Source: Ignavibacteriales bacterium
GTDB taxonomy: Bacteria; Bacteroidota; Ignavibacteria; UBA10030
Direction of reading: 5' to 3'
Assembly (NCBI GenBank): GCA_016218005.1
Contig: JACRFF010000299.1
Span: 1 to 12,389 of the forward strand
DNA: 12,389 nt
The notes under the pieces were generated by a model. It was not told the DNA's origin, made no database searches, and saw only the letters and a list, made by a program, of their open reading frames with translations. Numbering within the stretch: position 1 is the first letter of the stretch; each line of letters starts with the position of its first letter. This document shows, piece after piece, positions 1-6,719 of the stretch. The position numbers and the translations under genes were made by a program.

Positions 1-453
1 CTACTATTTCATCTGAAGGCGGATCGAATTCTCGAAATCGTTCCCGGACTTTCCATTTCACTTTCCGAAATCCGGTTCCGCACTTCGCGCAGCAGCGGAC
101 CCGGCGGCCAAAACGTCAATAAATTAGAAACGCGAGTCGAATTACTGTTCGACGTAGTTCATTCCCCCTCTCTAACGGATGAGCAGCGGGCGTTGATTGC
201 ACGTTACGCGACTCATCGATTGGACCGCGATGGCGTGCTTCACATTTCTTCTCAAAAATATCGAAGTCAATATCAGAACAAAGAAGCAGCAGTCGGTCGC
301 TTGCAGGAGGTTCTTCACGCCGCCTTGAAACCCCGGCAGCACCGAGTTGCCACGAAGCGCTCTATCACTTCTTCGTTGAAACGACTTGATTCCAAACGGC
401 TGCACAGCGTCAAAAAGAAACTTAGACGTCGTGCGTCTCACGCCGAGGATTAA
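1..453 (+). CDS. arfB: Peptide chain release factor-like ribosome rescue hydrolase ArfB (YaeJ), 5' truncated by the window edge
   Basis: Open in frame 1 from the first base, with no ATG before the conserved domain, so the start lies outside the window; 150 codons are visible. ArfB/YaeJ proteins rescue stalled ribosomes by hydrolysing peptidyl-tRNA in the A site. The catalytic GGQ lies at visible residues 35-37 (bases 103-111) in the context SGPGGQNVNK, the class I release-factor signature. The protein has only the GGQ domain followed by a basic tail: the last ~45 residues are rich in Lys and Arg and end in a KKKLRRR cluster. ArfB uses such a tail to enter the empty mRNA channel. There is no codon-recognition domain, which separates it from RF1 and RF2. 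By comparison with the E. coli protein only about ten N-terminal residues are missing. The next gene starts one base after its stop, so the two are probably co-transcribed. Identity is firm. Confidence 0.93.
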   Translation, partial: LLFHLKADRILEIVPGLSISLSEIRFRTSRSSGPGGQNVNKLETRVELLFDVVHSPSLTDEQRALIARYATHRLDRDGVLHISSQKYRSQYQNKEAAVGRLQEVLHAALKPRQHRVATKRSITSSLKRLDSKRLHSVKKKLRRRASHAED

Positions 454-454
454 G

Positions 455-1264
455 ATGGTCGGTATCCGTGGGGTGTTCAAGCGACGTCGAGTATGGTGGA
501 GTGATCCGAGTTTTCTTATTCTGCTCAGCGTCCTTCTTGTTGTGGCCGTTCCTGTCGTGTGGTATGCGGCAATCACCTACGATAGTCATTTGGCGCTCGC
601 CATTGCTGTTTTCTTTTTTCTCTTGGCGCTATTGTCGTTTTCTTTCTTTAAGAGCTTCGGGGCGTTTTCACGGACCGTTGTGAATTCCACGAAGGTGGAT
701 GAAGCAAGCGAGGAAGTCTTGGTTGGTCGGCGCGAGACTCGAACGGAGTTCATCGCTGCCGAACTTTCTTTACTCAGGCAGGGCCAAGCGTCGCCGGTAC
801 TAGATATTTGGCGACTCGATCCCGCTCTTGCTTCGCGGCATCCCCTTTTCCCGTCCATCGAATTCTCCATGATTTATCCCGAAAGAAGAGAATGGTGGAT
901 TCGATGCGGTATCGAAGATTCGGAAGAAGATGAAGCGAGCGCCGAAGAACGAAGTACCCTGCTTATCCGCCTCTCCGAATTCATTAGAATTATCTCAAGA
1001 GATGCATACCTCTTACGGCTCATCCCATTTTTTGACACGATGGTGCTGGAAGTATATTCCTACCATCTATCACAGGATAACAAGGAAGTGGCGGAACCAA
1101 TTCTGTCATTTCAGTTAGCATCTTCCGCACTACTCAACGCCTACCGCGACACGGCATCGGTTGTTGGTTTTTGGAGAAAGAAGGATTTCCTACGCTTTGA
1201 TGACATGAAAGCCATCCAACCTCACAGGGGAATTGAAGGAGAGGCGAGTCGCGGTGGGAAGTAA
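455..1264 (+). CDS. Hypothetical membrane protein with two N-terminal transmembrane helices
   Basis: Not recognised. The chosen ATG at 455 gives 269 residues, lies one base after the arfB stop, and has a GAGG stretch about eight bases upstream. An in-frame ATG at 386 would put 23 more residues inside arfB and is less likely. Residues 7-12 are basic (FKRRRV), followed by two hydrophobic helices at about 20-41 and 45-67 joined by a very short turn containing Tyr-Asp. This suggests a hairpin with both ends in the cytoplasm. The remaining ~200 residues are soluble and mixed alpha/beta in look. They include a WW pair near 147-148, an acidic patch at about 155-166 (EDSEEDEASAEE) and a basic, glycine-rich tail. 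No catalytic motif is visible. It is probably translationally coupled to arfB, but that says nothing certain about function. Confidence 0.72.
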   Translation: MVGIRGVFKRRRVWWSDPSFLILLSVLLVVAVPVVWYAAITYDSHLALAIAVFFFLLALLSFSFFKSFGAFSRTVVNSTKVDEASEEVLVGRRETRTEFIAAELSLLRQGQASPVLDIWRLDPALASRHPLFPSIEFSMIYPERREWWIRCGIEDSEEDEASAEERSTLLIRLSEFIRIISRDAYLLRLIPFFDTMVLEVYSYHLSQDNKEVAEPILSFQLASSALLNAYRDTASVVGFWRKKDFLRFDDMKAIQPHRGIEGEASRGGK

Positions 1265-1266
1265 CG

Positions 1267-1431
1267 ATGAGCGGTTGTTCGTTGCTTTCCGCCGATCTGA
1301 TGTCTATATTCTCAGCGTCCTTCTGCACGGAGAAGGACATTCCAGCCAAACAAGAATTTCATTGCGCGAGACGACGTGAGCAACAGGTGCAAAATGCATT
1401 TGTTGAAGCTGTCCATGGAGACGTTCCATGA
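1267..1431 (+). CDS. Doubtful small ORF in the spacer after the membrane protein
   Basis: A 54-codon reading frame starts with ATG two bases after the stop of the membrane-protein gene and ends at a TGA at 1429-1431. Its product begins MSGCSLLSADLMS and ends VHGDVP; I recognise nothing in it. A competing small frame starts with GTG at 1254, preceded by GAGG nine bases upstream, and ends at 1377-1379 after 41 codons (begins MGSNDERLFVAF). The two overlap in different frames, so at most one is likely to be real. Neither has a domain or a clear codon signature, and the stretch may instead be non-coding leader or a decayed gene. Confidence 0.15.
   Translation: MSGCSLLSADLMSIFSASFCTEKDIPAKQEFHCARRREQQVQNAFVEAVHGDVP
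1414..1430. repeat. Short inverted repeat in the spacer upstream of the glutathione peroxidase gene
   Basis: CATGGA at 1414-1419 and TCCATG at 1425-1430 form a perfect six-base inverted repeat around the five-base loop GACGT. No T-tract follows, so it does not look like an intrinsic terminator. It could be an operator half-site pair or chance. It lies 75 bases before the next start codon. Confidence 0.3.
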
Positions 1432-1490
1432 TTCGCTCGCAGGGTAGGTCTATTGGCTGATCATCAAAGATGCTGCATTCGTTGGTCGAG

Positions 1491-1498
1491 AAGGAGGG
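1491..1498 (+). promoter_or_regulatory. Strong Shine-Dalgarno that fixes the glutathione peroxidase start
   Basis: AAGGAGGG sits eight bases (counted from GGAGG) before the ATG at 1506 and closely matches the anti-Shine-Dalgarno sequence. It is the clearest ribosome binding site in the window. It argues against the in-frame ATG at 1470, which has no such site and whose reading frame would run through this one. Confidence 0.8.
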
Positions 1499-1505
1499 CA
1501 GTCCT

Positions 1506-2078
1506 ATGTCATTAACTTCCATTGCTATACTGTTTGGCGCTATAAACCTGATAGGAAACAGCGGACTATCACAGTCGGCGAATCCTCAGGATGCAAAGTT
1601 CTATTCCTTCTCAGCCAAGACCATCGACGGCGAAATGAAATCCATGGCCGACTACAAGGGCAAGGTCGTTTTGGTCGTGAATGTTGCATCGAAATGCGTA
1701 TTCACTCCTCAGTACAAAGATCTTGAAGCTCTTTACAGGAAATACAAAGACCGCGGTTTCATCATAGTAGGTTTCCCATCGAACGATTTTTTATGGCAGG
1801 AATCGGGAACGGACAAAGAGATCAAATCGTTTTGCACATCGACATACGGAGTTACATTCGATTTGTTTTCAAAAACTGTAGTCAAAGGTGAAGGGCAAAA
1901 CTCGCTGTATCGCTATCTGACCAATGAATCTCCTTTTCCTGGCACTGTGAAATGGAATTTTCAAAAGTATCTGCTGGATCGTGAGGGAAATGTTGTTGCT
2001 AAATTTTCTCCGAGCACAAAACCTTTTGATGATGAGGTCGTAAAAAAGCTCGAAGAACTTCTCTTATCGCGCAAGTAG
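1506..2078 (+). CDS. Glutathione peroxidase family protein (thioredoxin-dependent, cysteine type), probably exported
   Basis: 190 residues. Members of this family reduce hydrogen and organic peroxides. The peroxidatic Cys64 lies in VNVASKCVFTPQY; Gln98 (in WQESG) and Trp150-Asn151 (in VKWNFQKY) complete the usual Cys-Gln-Trp-Asn set. Cys110 (KSFCTSTYGVTF) aligns with the resolving cysteine of yeast Gpx3, so reduction by thioredoxin rather than glutathione is expected. Cys64 is encoded by TGC, so this is not a selenoprotein. Two departures stand out: valine replaces the glycine usually found after the catalytic cysteine, and the normally conserved FPCNQFGGQEPG stretch reads FPSNDFLWQESG. Residues 5-17 are hydrophobic, and the mature-like domain begins near residue 30, suggesting a signal peptide or anchor. 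However, the N-terminus lacks the positive charge normal for one, so periplasmic location is tentative. It stands alone between two spacers and is probably its own transcription unit. Confidence 0.92.
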   Translation: MSLTSIAILFGAINLIGNSGLSQSANPQDAKFYSFSAKTIDGEMKSMADYKGKVVLVVNVASKCVFTPQYKDLEALYRKYKDRGFIIVGFPSNDFLWQESGTDKEIKSFCTSTYGVTFDLFSKTVVKGEGQNSLYRYLTNESPFPGTVKWNFQKYLLDREGNVVAKFSPSTKPFDDEVVKKLEELLLSRK

Positions 2079-2109
2079 ATTCATTTCCGTTGTACGTAAG
2101 GCCGCTGTT

Positions 2110-2141
2110 CCAGCATCCCAGCATCTCATCATCTCATCGTT
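2110..2141. repeat. Small 8-base tandem repeat in the spacer before the TonB-dependent receptor
   Basis: CCAGCATC occurs twice in direct succession (2110-2117 and 2118-2125), followed by the related units TCATCATC (2126-2133) and TCATCGTT (2134-2141). The block therefore has about four units with eight-base spacing, decaying to the right. It is non-coding and lies between the peroxidase stop and the receptor promoter region. It may be simple slippage-prone sequence. Confidence 0.4.
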
Positions 2142-2153
2142 CCTTGCCGTGCA

Positions 2154-2182
2154 TTGAATTTGCCACAAAGTTTTGTACTTTG
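2154..2182 (+). promoter_or_regulatory. Candidate promoter for the receptor-led gene cluster
   Basis: TTGAAT at 2154-2159 and TACTTT at 2176-2181 are spaced by 16 bases. The downstream element continues as TACTTTG, which resembles the TAnnTTTG -7 element of Bacteroidota promoters less one base. An upstream TTTG is present at 2159-2162 but is closer than the usual ~19 bases. If used, transcription would begin only a few bases before the ATG at 2194, giving an almost leaderless message. Called by eye only. Confidence 0.3.
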
Positions 2183-2193
2183 GCGGTGAACCG

Positions 2194-4425
2194 ATGCTAT
2201 CCACCGTGCGGCATATTTCCTCTCACATCGTTTTACTTGCCGTTTTCACCGTTGTTAGCTGGGCGCAGACAGGCGACATCCGCGGAGTCGTAACCGACAG
2301 TACGAATGGCGAACGAATTCCCTTCGCCACCGTGCAGATTCGATCGATCAATCGTGCCGCCGCGACAAACATCAACGGTTTTTATCTCATCAGCAACGTT
2401 CCCACAGGTTCGCACGAAGTTCAAGTCAGTTCCATTGGCTTCAAACGAGGAGCAAAAAAGGTAGTGGTCGGTCTCGGTGATCGCGCGGCAGCCGATTTCG
2501 CTCTGGCCCCTGAACCGGTCGAAGTTTCTGAGGTGGTGGTTACCGAGAAAGCCAAACGTGAACTGACGGAAATCAATACAAGCGTCCACGTTTTGGAATC
2601 GCGCGATATTAAGGCGATGCCGGTCGTTCTGCAAGAGGATATTTTTCGCGCCATCCAAATTCTTCCGGGCATTGTTTCTACCAGCGATGTCAATGCGCAT
2701 TTCTACGTTCGCGGCGGCGGCGGCGATCAGAATCTGATTCTTCTCGATGGGATGCGCATCTACAATCCTTTCCACGCCTTCGGTATCTTCAGCATCTTTG
2801 ATTCGGACATTATCAAAACCACGGAGGTCTATACCGGAGCTTTTCCGCCGGGATATGGCGATCGACTTTCTTCTGTTGTGAACATGACAACAAGGGACGG
2901 TAAGGCAAGCGGGTTGGCGGGAAAGGCATCGTTGAACTTTGTGTCGGGAAAAGTTCAGGTTGAAGGACCAGCCTCTGACCAGTTTCGATGGCTCTTCAGT
3001 GGAAGGAAATCGTTGTTCGGTAATTCGATCACCCGCGCATTTCACAAAGACATGCCTGTTTCTTTCTACGATTGGTTCTTCAAATTCAAGCGTGAGGAAC
3101 ATGAATCGGAAGCTCAATTGGGAGTTGAAATGTTCCAAAGTGGCGACGATCTGCACAGCGTTCGCTCGACGGATCCCGACTATTCGTGGAGGACTTCGGC
3201 TTTGGGCATAACGGCAAGCGGACTTGTAGATGACCGGCTTTTTGTGGATGCGATCGGTTTTCGTTCCATCTTTGAAGCGGCGCGAGTGGCAAAGGATGGG
3301 AGCCAAACCACACCGATGTCTACAAAGATCGAGGAAGCGGGCGTTCGCGCGAATGCAACCTATTATACCGATTCGCACAACCTCTATTTTTTTGGATTCG
3401 AGTTTAACTTCCCATTCACCGAATTCAATCTTATCAACAACGGTGGTTACTTGCGCAATGTCAAGGGTTCGACCGCATCTGTTTCCACGTGGATTCGCTA
3501 CCAGGCAACGATTGACCGTTTGAAGCTTGATGGCGGACTGCATTTTGATATCGGGTCATTGTTTACGAGGGTCGCCGGCGCTGAAGTCATTCAGCCGCGC
3601 ATCAATGCAAGTTACGCACTTGACGAGTCGATGAAACTGAAGGCGTCGTTTGGCAGGTTTACACAACAATTCATCACCGTCAACAATGAAGACGATGTGA
3701 TTTCGATTTTCGATGCGTGGATACAAGTGCCGGAAGAACTCCGCGCCGAGCAAGCCGATCATTATGTCCTTGGCTTCGATGTGAACCTTGCTCAATCACT
3801 GTCAACTACAGTTCAAGTGTACTATAAAAATTTTAGGACGCTGGTTTCTTACAACCGCGACAAAGTTGATCAAGCTGACCCTGACTACGTCAATTCAAAA
3901 GGACGCGCGTTCGGGGCTGAATTTTTGGTAAGGTACGGTGTGCCAGAGTTGGATTGCTATGCTGCCTACACCGTGAGCCGTTCTGAAATCGACGCCAGCG
4001 GACTTGTCTATCCGCCGCGGTATGACCGATTGCACACGTTGAATATCCTCGCCGTGTGGCACGCCGGCGACGCTCTGGATGCGACCGCTCACTGGGAGTT
4101 TGGCAGTGGATTTCCGTACTCGCAAACCATCGGCTACTATGACCGATTGCGTTTTGGTTCGGCCTTTAACTCTGGCTGGGTGGGTGAAACGGGAACACCG
4201 TACATACGCATCGGAGAAAAAAACGCCGCCCGCTTGCCCGCGTACCATCGATTGGACCTAAGCGTAACGTACCGATTTACTTTGGCTGCGGTGAAATCTT
4301 CCTTGGGATTCCACTTTATCAACGTGTATGACCACCAGAATGTATTCTATTTTGACCGGAAGACCGGCCAGCAGGTGGACATGCTTTCTTTTTTCCCTTC
4401 TCTTACGCTGGGAGCGGAGTTCTAG
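2194..4425 (+). CDS. TonB-dependent outer-membrane receptor with N-terminal CarboxypepD_reg-like domain
   Basis: 743 residues from the ATG at 2194; a TTG at 2173 would add seven residues but separates the start from the signal peptide less well. Residues 1-25 form a signal peptide with likely cleavage after SWA. Residues ~26-107 form a CarboxypepD_reg-like beta-sandwich (GVVTDSTNGERIPFATVQI, then NGFYLISNVPTG). Residues ~120-237 form the plug, with LPGI, the glycine-rich YVRGGGGDQN, LILLDGMRIYNPFHAFG and YGDRLSSVVN, all typical of this receptor class. The rest is a beta-barrel of about 500 residues ending in a C-terminal phenylalanine, as barrel insertion usually requires. That barrel is somewhat short for a TonB-dependent transporter but normal for receptors paired with DUF4249 lipoproteins. 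It should import a ligand across the outer membrane using TonB energy; the substrate cannot be read from sequence. The next gene begins at the base after its stop. Confidence 0.92.
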   Translation: MLSTVRHISSHIVLLAVFTVVSWAQTGDIRGVVTDSTNGERIPFATVQIRSINRAAATNINGFYLISNVPTGSHEVQVSSIGFKRGAKKVVVGLGDRAAADFALAPEPVEVSEVVVTEKAKRELTEINTSVHVLESRDIKAMPVVLQEDIFRAIQILPGIVSTSDVNAHFYVRGGGGDQNLILLDGMRIYNPFHAFGIFSIFDSDIIKTTEVYTGAFPPGYGDRLSSVVNMTTRDGKASGLAGKASLNFVSGKVQVEGPASDQFRWLFSGRKSLFGNSITRAFHKDMPVSFYDWFFKFKREEHESEAQLGVEMFQSGDDLHSVRSTDPDYSWRTSALGITASGLVDDRLFVDAIGFRSIFEAARVAKDGSQTTPMSTKIEEAGVRANATYYTDSHNLYFFGFEFNFPFTEFNLINNGGYLRNVKGSTASVSTWIRYQATIDRLKLDGGLHFDIGSLFTRVAGAEVIQPRINASYALDESMKLKASFGRFTQQFITVNNEDDVISIFDAWIQVPEELRAEQADHYVLGFDVNLAQSLSTTVQVYYKNFRTLVSYNRDKVDQADPDYVNSKGRAFGAEFLVRYGVPELDCYAAYTVSRSEIDASGLVYPPRYDRLHTLNILAVWHAGDALDATAHWEFGSGFPYSQTIGYYDRLRFGSAFNSGWVGETGTPYIRIGEKNAARLPAYHRLDLSVTYRFTLAAVKSSLGFHFINVYDHQNVFYFDRKTGQQVDMLSFFPSLTLGAEF

Positions 4426-5418
4426 ATGAAGCATCTCTTTTTCCTTGTCGGATGGGTTGCGATCGTTGCGACTGGCATTGGTTGCAAGGAAGTCTTTTCG
4501 CCGAAAGGAGAGTATGAGAAACGCATGGTGGTGTACTGTGTTCTTTCGAATCAATCAGCACGGCAATATGCGCGAGTATATTCGACATACGACCCCAGCA
4601 GCAACAACCCACTATCCATCGTAACAGATAATCCGGTGGTGGATGCAAGCGTCTTGCTTGAAGCTGGGGGCAATGCATGGCCGATGAAAGACACCACGGT
4701 GATGCGTGATGATACATCTCGGTACTCTTCTGGCATAAAGGCTTTTGTCCTCAACCCGTTTGAGCCTGTTGGGAAAACGACCTATCGCATTACTGTCAAT
4801 TCGCCAACCATGGGGCAAGCGTATGCTGAAACCATTATGCCGGGCAAGGGAGAGATAAACGTTTCTGCTATCTATATGATGAACACACCGCTCAAATATC
4901 TGGATGGATCGCTGCTGGTGTCGGAGCTGATTTCTCCCACGACGCAAGGCGTTCTGGTGCGAATGTTTGTTGAGATCATATTGACCACGGCTGGCAATGC
5001 CGTCGTACGAATGGAGGTGCCATCGAGCATATTGTCTTCGGCGAATACTGCTGGTGAGACAACTCGGCAAATTCCAATCTATCCGAAGCTTAGTCGTACT
5101 ACCTATGGCGATCTTAGTATCAGCCAAGATTACTATCAAGCAACGCAATTCTCCGTGGAAGCCTTCATCTATGTACTGAATCTCTTTGATACTCAATACG
5201 CTGCAAAAGGATTTGAGTACAACAGGGCAATTTTCTACTTGTATCAGACGGACAAAAACTTGTACCGTGGATACAGCATTACGAATGGGTTCAACGACGA
5301 GCACTCAATTCGTACGGACGAACCGGATTTTTCCAACGTCCACGGAGGACTTGGAATTGTGGGTTCGTTCCGCGTCGACTCGGCGGCCTATTCATTGCCT
5401 CCGGTCATCACTCACTGA
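4426..5418 (+). CDS. DUF4249-type lipoprotein, partner of the TonB-dependent receptor
   Basis: 330 residues. The N-terminus is a lipoprotein signal peptide: Lys2, a hydrophobic core at residues 4-16, then TGIGC with the lipidated cysteine at position 20. The glycine at -3 of the lipobox is less common than leucine. The body follows the DUF4249 pattern: a start such as MVVYCVLSN, an Ig-like first half with VVDASVLLEAG, and near the C-terminus SNVHGGLGIVGSFRVDS, which matches the family's conserved 'glycine-leucine-glycine' block. In Bacteroidota, DUF4249 genes commonly sit next to TonB-dependent receptors and are thought to be surface-exposed or periplasmic accessory lipoproteins. It is somewhat shorter than many family members. 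The ATG follows the receptor TAG with no gap, so translational coupling is likely. Family assignment is from remembered motifs and not a profile search. Confidence 0.8.
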   Translation: MKHLFFLVGWVAIVATGIGCKEVFSPKGEYEKRMVVYCVLSNQSARQYARVYSTYDPSSNNPLSIVTDNPVVDASVLLEAGGNAWPMKDTTVMRDDTSRYSSGIKAFVLNPFEPVGKTTYRITVNSPTMGQAYAETIMPGKGEINVSAIYMMNTPLKYLDGSLLVSELISPTTQGVLVRMFVEIILTTAGNAVVRMEVPSSILSSANTAGETTRQIPIYPKLSRTTYGDLSISQDYYQATQFSVEAFIYVLNLFDTQYAAKGFEYNRAIFYLYQTDKNLYRGYSITNGFNDEHSIRTDEPDFSNVHGGLGIVGSFRVDSAAYSLPPVITH

Positions 5419-5421
5419 CGT

Positions 5422-6309
5422 ATGTCAATGATGGCGTCGGAATTTATTTCTTTTCGTAGTTGGTTTGGCAAGCGGTTGTCTGAGCGATGGGTCTATTCTT
5501 CCGATCATCCCATCTGGCACATAGAGGTTGATGAAGATTCGGTAGTCATTGAAACGAGAAATGGCGAACGTCGTTCAACGCGATATACGTGCCTGCAATT
5601 GGATGATGGAAAAATACGGTGGCAGGATGTGAGTGGACCCGACGAATGGTGGTGCGGTATTGAAACGGTCAGAGCCGGTCAGTTGCTTCTTCACGGTTTT
5701 GCCAAACCGGATTTCCCAGAGCATCGCGGTATATATGCTTATGATGTTGCCACCGGGAAACTCCGTTGGTCGCAATCCGAGCAAACGTACTGGTTTCATA
5801 ACTCCGAATTCATTTTTTCCATTAGATCAGGATTTGAGAAACGAACCGCCTCGGAAATAGATCCTGAAACCGGAACTATTATCCGTGAGTTCGCTGAGAA
5901 CTTCCATGAGGCACAGAGCTTGAGGGAAACAGCATTACGAGAGACGGCGAACCGAGGCTTGGTATTTCCGGAACCGTTTGCGCAGGGTGTCGTGACTCAA
6001 GAGATTCGAGAAGCAATTGCACGGGCGACTCGGTTCGGCCACGAAGAGGGATCGGGTGAATTCGCAATCATTGGCCATTACGTTCCCTATGCGTATTACG
6101 TCCAAAAGAAATCGGTTCGCTCGAATGAAACAAGATTTCTTCACCGCCTCATCGTGCTCGACGCGAATCTTGGAAAGGTGGTGTTCAACGACCTCATCAC
6201 CGCCGACGCTCACGCCGTTGTCGGTGATTGTTTTTTCGTTTTTCGCAGCCGACTTTTCTACATTAGAAACCAACACCAACTTGTTTGCGTGGACCTACGG
6301 AAATCGTAA
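5422..6309 (+). CDS. DUF4905-like protein of unknown function
   Basis: 295 residues, starting three bases after the lipoprotein stop; ATGs at 5428 and 5431 are equally possible starts and none has a good Shine-Dalgarno. No signal peptide or membrane segment is visible, so it is probably cytoplasmic. The first half reads like blades of a PQQ-type beta-propeller: IWHIEVDEDSVVIETRNG, then CLQLDDGKIRWQ, then WWCGIETVRAGQLLLHGFAKPD, then RGIYAYDVATGKLRWSQ. The WWxGIE plus LLLHG block and the 'rGIyAyDvaTGklrW' block match what I recall of DUF4905, a family from Bacteroidota and Chlorobi. A charged, helical stretch follows at about 155-215, then a last beta-rich part containing HYVPYAYYV and LHRLIVLDANLGKVVFN. 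No catalytic residues are evident. The end of the gene overlaps the start of the next one by 25 bases. Confidence 0.75.
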   Translation: MSMMASEFISFRSWFGKRLSERWVYSSDHPIWHIEVDEDSVVIETRNGERRSTRYTCLQLDDGKIRWQDVSGPDEWWCGIETVRAGQLLLHGFAKPDFPEHRGIYAYDVATGKLRWSQSEQTYWFHNSEFIFSIRSGFEKRTASEIDPETGTIIREFAENFHEAQSLRETALRETANRGLVFPEPFAQGVVTQEIREAIARATRFGHEEGSGEFAIIGHYVPYAYYVQKKSVRSNETRFLHRLIVLDANLGKVVFNDLITADAHAVVGDCFFVFRSRLFYIRNQHQLVCVDLRKS

Positions 6310-6719
6310 CCGAGCATATCGAAATCCAGACAAAAGGACAATCTGAAGTCATCGACATCACCGAACGTGTTGCGTCGATACTGCACGATGCTCGGCTGAT
6401 GGAAGGAAGCGCAACGATTTTTGTTGCCGGGTCGACGGCATCGATCTCAACGACGGAATTTGAACCCGGTTTGCAACGCGACATCCCGTCGATGCTGAAC
6501 ACGTTGATTCCCAAGGAACAACCATATCATCACGACAATACTTGGCATGACGGCAACGGATTTTCTCACCTTCGCGCTACGTTGATGGGTCCCACGCTGA
6601 CAGTTCCATTCGCCAAAGGAAAATTACTTCTCGGGACGTGGCAGCAGATCGTCCTGATCGATCACGACAACCGGTCTCGACATCGTTCACTCGTTGTACA
6701 ATTGATAGGCCAACAATGA
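6285..6719 (+). CDS. yjbQ: YjbQ/UPF0047 family protein (secondary thiamine-phosphate synthase-like)
   Basis: 144 residues from a TTG start at 6285, the only reasonable start in frame because a TAG stop lies just upstream; this overlaps the DUF4905 gene by 25 bases. The length equals that of known family members (~135-145). Family hallmarks are present in order: FVAGSTASISTTEFEPGLQRDI (residues 46-67, abbreviated in function to the ligand pocket), HHDNTWHDGNG (82-92), SHLRATLMG (94-102), TVPFAKGKLLLGTWQQI (106-122) and a closing VVQLIG. Conserved polar residues include His83, Asp84, His88, His95 and Gln120-121. Some YjbQ proteins show weak thiamine-phosphate synthase activity, but the physiological role is unsettled. 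The GST in place of the HTS of the E. coli form is normal for the archaeal/Chlorobi-like branch as I recall it. Its TGA overlaps the ATG of the next gene. Confidence 0.88.
   Translation: MRGPTEIVTEHIEIQTKGQSEVIDITERVASILHDARLMEGSATIFVAGSTASISTTEFEPGLQRDIPSMLNTLIPKEQPYHHDNTWHDGNGFSHLRATLMGPTLTVPFAKGKLLLGTWQQIVLIDHDNRSRHRSLVVQLIGQQ

Noticed and set aside
1695..1697. Possible selenocysteine in the glutathione peroxidase
   Set aside because: The codon at the peroxidatic position is TGC, cysteine, not TGA.
2233..3543. 436-codon open frame on the minus strand opposite the TonB-dependent receptor
   Set aside because: The translation has no recognisable domain and is rich in Arg, Ile, Asn and Cys in the scrambled way expected of an antisense shadow. 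The plus strand encodes an unmistakable receptor over the same bases.
4612..5304. 230-codon minus-strand frame opposite the DUF4249 lipoprotein
   Set aside because: No domain or start signal; the plus strand has a lipoprotein signal and family motifs in the right order, so this is a shadow.
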